Assembly (NCBI RefSeq): GCF_964106895.1 | Contig: NC_133583.1 | Coordinates: forward strand, 39,529,899 to 39,593,898 | Length of the DNA stretch: 64,000 nucleotides | Direction: 5' to 3' | From: Numenius arquata | Lineage: Eukaryota > Chordata > Aves > Charadriiformes > Scolopacidae | In this document: piece after piece, positions 58,376 through 64,000 of the stretch | How positions within the stretch are numbered: the first letter of the stretch is position 1 | Layout of the letters: each line of letters starts with the position of its first letter | Translations under genes and position numbers: made by a program | Notes under the pieces: generated by a model | Seen by the model: only the letters and a program-made list of their open reading frames with translations | Told to the model about the DNA's origin: nothing | The model's database searches: none

Positions 58376-61300
58376 ATCCTAGAACATGATTGTAAGAACA
58401 CATCAGGTTTCTGGTGTTATATGAATACATTTCAATATAAAAACATTGTATAGAAAAAACCCATGAGAATTCTCTATATGCTTAGAAAGCAGAAGTTTAT
58501 CTTTATGTGTAGAAGCAAAAAGAAACCTAGATGGTGGTGTTTGTAAAAAGTCACTGGTTTATATTATTCTTACAGTTTTAGGGAGCCTGGTTTTTGTTTG
58601 TTTGGTTTTATGCATGCTTCATGTTGGCAGAACTATACTGCAACATGAGTCTGGAAAGAAGTTCTTGGAATATGCGCAAACTTGGGGTTTGGTAGCAAAT
58701 TAACGTAGCTATACTGACCAAAACATAGAGTGGAGAAGGAAAGTCTTTCTCATAGCGGAAGAGATCTAACGCAAGTTTAGTCCCTGTCCACTGCTTTCCA
58801 CTTCCCTGTCTTGCCTCCTGTTAAAAAACCTTGTACTAGCACGACAAACTCCTGAGCTGTTATGCCTTTTTATAAAACGCAGTGTAGTTTTCATAATAGA
58901 AAAGCAGTCAGTATGGATAGATAGAAGGTGGTTTTTAGCTTTACAGTAGATGATGTGTTTTCTGCTTTTTAGAGCTATAAGGAGTTATACAGAAATGCAA
59001 ACACAATGTGTTTATGTACGTTATTCTAACTATACTTTGGAGTATGTTGTTTATAGCAAGCTCATGTTTAGAAAGATAGCTTGGAAAACAGTTGTTCTTA
59101 CCTAATGTTTCTATACTAGAAGATGGTGTTGGCTGAAAGGGTAAAGATTGCAAATTCTTAAATATAGCTACACTTAAGCTTCTAATTTGCTTCTCTTAAT
59201 TTTTTGACATTTCTGTAAGTTACTTGAAGAAGGGTCTGGTTTGTTTGGGTGAGTTTAAGTCTCAATAGTTAAAAGATATTCTTGGTTCAGAAGGCAAGTT
59301 TTAAATACATGCTGGAATCATGATAATGAGTTTGTATACATATTTATCCAGTTATTTTACCAACAAGCAATTTTCAGTGACACAGACCAGCTTCTGGAAA
59401 GTAGTTTTTAAAATAGCTGCATTGCTTGTCTCATTCACTGCAATTAACATCTCTCATTCCTGAGATTGCACAAGGCAAATAAATAATCATGGCAGAAGTT
59501 ACGTAACCTAGAAGTTATAACTTAACGAAAACACTATAACTTCAAACTGGGGCATAACTAGATAAACAAACATTTCAGAGCTCACTATTTTAACAAAAGT
59601 TTACAGAAGCTTATTAAATGGCTTGTGTGATGTAGTATCTGCAAGAACTGGGACAGCAGCGACTACCCAGGAGATTTCAGTTTGATGTTAAAATGTATAT
59701 CAGATTTTCATTTTTTAGGATAGGGATGTGTCTCTCTAATATGAAGAGTATCTTACTACCTTTCTTCTTCTCAGTCGTCCACCTGGCTTCTTTTCATTTT
59801 GTCTTGCTTACAGTCCTACCAAAGGAGGAGGAGCAAGGTTTGGCATTTCTTTGCTCGTTGGTTAAACCAATCCTGTAAGTTCACCAAGCTCTTACATTTA
59901 TGGTGTTCACAGTTTTCAAATGCAAATGCTTCATATGTAAAAGTGCCTTTGCAAGTACAAAACAGTCAGAAAGACGCTTGTATTGCTCTGTGTAGATTCA
60001 TGGGTTAATATATGTGCTTTGCCCAGAACAATAGGCAGCCCATTTTTTAGAATACTATCCCATTCCTGATCTACTTCAGTCTGATTATAAAGCTTAGAAA
60101 CATCTTTCCTTCTGAATTTGTGTAAGAAGATGACCAATGTGTTTGTCCTGTTTGCCAGTTAGGTTTATTGTCAAGCTCTTTTCCCTGGATCATCATAATA
60201 GTCATCCTTATTTTCATTCTTATTTTCATAAACTTGATGTTTCCTGAGCAATAGGTTTTCTTGTAAGCTATATAAAGACACTTTTTTTTTCCCCTCCACT
60301 GCAACTTTTGCTACCTAATAAATGCATGTGTTTGTGTTGCCTTCGCTAGATCTATTGACTTAACTTACTCTGGGGGTAAATCCCAAATGAAACCATGCAT
60401 TATGAATGCACTGTGGAAATAAGCTGTATTTTGTAAAGCAACCCTTTCTAGATGCCTTAATGTATCTTAAAATGAACCATAGCTAAGCAGGTTACTTAAC
60501 AAACCACTATCTTCACAAGCCCAGATCCTTTTTTTTGTTACAATGGGGCCACTCAAGCGTAAAGAGTTTGATTATGCAAAATAGATATTGTCTTTATGGT
60601 GACTGCCATAAATAGAAAAGAGAGGAAAAGCAGTGATGTCTGTGGCTTTTGCTATTCTTCGTATAGAAAACTATATTTTTGATTCAGCAGACAGCCATAT
60701 CCTTTCAGAGACAGTGCAGAACCAATGCCCTAAGACAATTTCATATTTCAAATGGCAAAGTCAATGTGCATAGACCACATAGAGCAACTGCAAATCACAG
60801 GCTATTTTTTTCTCGGTTTAGGATGGAGGGGGAGGTAAAGGGTGGGAGTGGAAGGAGATAGTGCAAAATTCCTGTCTGGTGTCTCAAAACCAGGCAAACT
60901 TCTCAAGACTGAATCCTGTTTATGCTCTATAACGTACTGTGGGAATTATGGCTGGCTTGATTTCATTTCCCCTCAGGGCCATACAGAATGAGTTTACTTC
61001 AGTTAGTGTCCCAAACTCTGATGATGTTCTGTCAAGAAGAGGAGAATGAAGAAGGAAGTAAATTGCTTTTGACTGTCTAACCGTTGGTAGATTTTATCCT
61101 GGAGGAAGTTGCAGTTGTATAAAAAATGAGCCTGGAGTACCTCTGAAATATAGACCAAGTACAGCAGCCAGTAGGTTATTGCAAAGGTTGCAAAAAACAT
61201 ATTCACATTCTGATGTAGAGTCATGTTAAAGAAACTGTTAGCCAGAATATTGAGGGAAAATGTCTTTGAAAAGACTCTTTTATGATTACTGTACTTTTGT

Positions 61301-63918
61301 AATAGGTAATTAGCTATTATCTTATTTAAATTTTTCATTTTTACCTTTGTCCCTTTGATCTTTTATCCTTTAAATTATCCTTTTAGTTTTGATATATGCA
61401 AAAGTTTGTGTGCCCTTAAGCGAAACTGTAATGATGTTTGTTGGAGGCAAATCCTGGATCTCTTACATTTTAGGAAAGTCATGAATTCTAAATTGGTTTT
61501 GCCTGGCCTGACATGACAGGAGTCACACCAGAAGACACCAATGTGACTTGCTGTTTTGAATCCACACTGCATGTTCACAGTGCCTGCTGCTCTGATGGCA
61601 ATAACACATTATTCGATATCTACCACTGTGGTATCTAGTATGGCAGCTACAGCTGGCTGCATGTCTGTGGTATATGGGACTCACTAGAGAATGTGGTCAT
61701 AAGTATTATAATGGCGTAGTTTACAATGAATGCATCATATGGTTTGCAGTCAGCCTTACTGTTCACTTTCATTGCCATAAGCATTTGGAAGCAGTCAAAT
61801 TTTTGGCAGTGCACAGATGTTTCTCAGTAACAGTATCTTGCTCATATGATGAGGAGGCTTTTTTTGTATTCTCATTGAATATACAATATACATGTGACAC
61901 AGACATCCTTTTTATTTAGATATCTTAGTGAGTGGTTGTTATTTCAGGTTTGTTATTTCAAAGTCATGAAAGGACATGGTTGTGTCATCTGTGTAAATGA
62001 GTGCAACTGTTGTGACATCAAGCGTGTTTCATCTTAATATATTTCATTATTTGGGAGTTTAGAATATCACATCCATATATATCTGGTAGATCCACTGGTC
62101 TTTTTTGAAATGAATCTTCATTAAGTGGAGGGTATGCTAATGTCCTGGACCGGTAGGGAGCTGTACTTGCCATTCATGAATGAGAATGAGAAAAATGATT
62201 TTGTTCTTTTCTAAATGTTGCTGCATCAAAAAAAAAAAAAGTTGTTGGTTTTTTTTTTATGACCCCTTCCTTTTGAACTGTTTTAAAGTATGAGAAGATT
62301 TGTTAGTCTTTGTCTTGACACAAAAGAGTTATTTTAAACAAACTGAGCTGAGCCTACATACCTTCTCTTCAGGTCCAAATTAGGTAGGAAGTCATTCTTC
62401 AGGGCTCTCAATGTTTGTGCCTCTGACCCTTTGAGTATTTACTGTTTAGGACTCCCTTAGAAAAACTGTGTTTCAGCACTGAGTGTCATCAAAAGCAAAA
62501 CTGCAAAAATGTAATCTGTGTTATGCTGGTTAGGCACGGGAAAAATCCTAAATCTTCTGTTCCAAAACTATGAACTTGTATTTATTAAGCCAAAGGAAAT
62601 TAGCTCTCAGTAGAATTTCTCTCCCCAACTGTTTGAAAACTCCAGTTTCAGAAAGCCTCTTAGAAATGATCTATCCTGATCCTGGAGAGTGATTTTTTAA
62701 AGCCATTTTATAATAAATAATAAGGTATGGTAGGGATTTTCTTTCCCTATGTTTTCTTTCTCTCTGCTTAGTGCAGAAAAATAAGGAGTGTAATTCTCAG
62801 GTGTGATCACAGCCCTGAAGTCATACAAATACTATAACAGGGAAATCTGAGCCCCACGCCTAGCTTATCCTTTGCTATGGATCTTTCCTAAATTTCCTAT
62901 GAGCTCATTATATTTCACTTTCTTCTACTAAGAAGTGTACACCAGGTGAAGTTCACCTTGAGTCATATACTTGCTATGTGAGTCTCTCTCTCCCTTCTTT
63001 TTGAAGGGAAATCGAGGCATCTTTCAAACAAAGTTTGCATTACAACTCTAGCTGCAGGTACAATTTGTGCCATCCTATTTTAAATTAGGCTTCAGTTTGA
63101 AATGAAAGCATCTTGCTTGATCTCAAGTGCAGAATGTTAAGGTGAGCAAGATTCCTTTCAACCTGTATAGAGGGGTGAGCTGATGCAGGGCAGATACCTT
63201 TTATGTAGAGGTGTTACAGCACTGTTTCCTAGTGAAAGCATTATTTTAGGCAGTAGCTTTAAAATTTTAGTAGCGGGTGTTGACTACATTTCTTGCATTT
63301 TTAAAAAAGACTGCCAGCTAGCAAACGATGCGACAAAGGAACGGCAGCTGCTCATGGTGTCCTGCTGTTTCAGCAGTTCAGGCTGCTGGGACTGATTTTC
63401 TAGGAGAGTTTTCAGAGGGACACCCCAGGACATAGTCTCTGTAACAGCTTTTCTTCTTATTAATTTAATGCTTTAGAAAGTGAGAAAATGATAGGGTTTA
63501 TTCCCCCACCTCAGAGTAAAACTCATATAAACAGGCTTGCAAGGAAGTCTCCCTAGCTGATGGATGTCTTTGGTACGGCACTGTTACTGGCATTTCTGAC
63601 AGTGACCCTTGCCTGTGTGCAGACTGCTGGTAGAGCTGTGGCATAGTGGGCAGTGAGGACCATCGGCACACAAATGTGAAACTGGAATTCTGCAAAACAA
63701 GAAAAAACTTGGTTCTGTTAAAGTAGGAAGTGTTCTCCTGTCACTCTTGTGATATTTCAGTTCTGCCATCAGTTAAGACTGGAGTGGCAAAGGACAGAAA
63801 GACACACTGTATGGTAAAGACCAGTCCTATGGAGAAAAGTGATAGATCAGATGACCCATTCTTCCATTGCTAATATTAGTTTTATCCAAATGCAATTCAC
63901 CATATTTCTTTCTTACAG
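58376..63918. other. AT-rich non-coding sequence
   Basis: No gene or repeat family was recognised. A 13-base A run (62228-62240) and a 10-base T run (62249-62258) lie close together and could pair. ORFs of 60-110 codons on both strands lack domains. Confidence 0.5.
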
Positions 63919-63999
63919 AGTAAACAACTAGATCTCAGTGGAGAAAATGATGCAGCTGGCCCCTGCGTGCATACACAGAAAAGGGCCTGGCCCAAGTAG
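63919..63999 (+). other. Candidate exon reaching the window edge
   Basis: The acceptor ATATTTCTTTCTTACAG ends at 63918. From 63919 the frame reads SKQLDLSGENDAAGPCV and then HTQKRAWPK before a TAG at 63997-63999. Alternatively a GTAG at 63996-63999 could be a donor. Composition is better balanced than the flanks. The window ends here, so neither the exon's end nor the gene can be judged. Confidence 0.22.
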
Positions 64000-64000
64000 T

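Noticed and set aside
1..64000. CRISPR arrays, tRNA or rRNA genes, bacterial operons, phage genes
   Set aside because: I looked for regularly spaced repeats, cloverleaf-like gene blocks and dense long ORFs and found none. The sequence is vertebrate nuclear in character.

Overview
This window reads as a stretch of avian nuclear genome: about 64 kb of AT-rich, non-coding vertebrate DNA. The bird assignment rests on repeats. There are at least five fragments of the CR1 LINE family, including recognisable pieces of its reverse transcriptase and its 3' ends built from short ATTCTATG-like units. There are also two LTR-derived segments of the kind found in bird endogenous retroviruses. Nothing fits a bacterial, viral or organellar genome: there are no operons, no long ORFs (the longest is about 130 codons, as expected by chance), and no rRNA, tRNA or CRISPR array that I could find. 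I cannot name the species or the chromosome.

Layout. 1-11.9 kb is mostly unique AT-rich sequence with small CR1 tails at about 3.2 and 8.6 kb, a GC-rich block at 2.86-3.16 kb, and a possible minus-strand exon near 7.3 kb. The largest repeat is at 11.87-13.49 kb: a 5'-truncated, mutated minus-strand CR1 interrupted by a solo LTR (about 12,894-13,466) with a short target-site duplication on each side. 13.5-34.2 kb is unique sequence with a CR1 tail at 23.3 kb, a diverged 56-bp duplicated block near 14.7/15.2 kb, homopolymer tracts, and some exon-like intervals of which 21,330-21,437 is the best. A second minus-strand CR1 3' end lies at 34.27-34.66 kb. In 34.7-51.3 kb the most unusual part is 41,596-41,942, a minus-strand, coding-looking and apparently frameshifted remnant that I cannot assign to a family. 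An LTR-like block follows at about 43.02-43.27 kb. 51.34-51.83 kb is a GC-richer block with coding-looking minus-strand frames. The rest, to 64 kb, is unique AT-rich DNA with one short candidate exon running to the window edge.

No complete gene can be called. The short exon-like intervals were found by eye from a pyrimidine tract plus AG, an open frame and a GT donor. In 64 kb of AT-rich sequence some of these must be chance, so their confidences are low. The window is best read as part of a gene desert or of one or more very large introns, shaped by old CR1 and LTR insertions. I saw no convincing undescribed functional system. The best leads are the unassigned coding remnants at 41.6-41.9 kb and 51.3-51.8 kb and the exon candidates at 7.2-7.4 kb and 21.3-21.4 kb.
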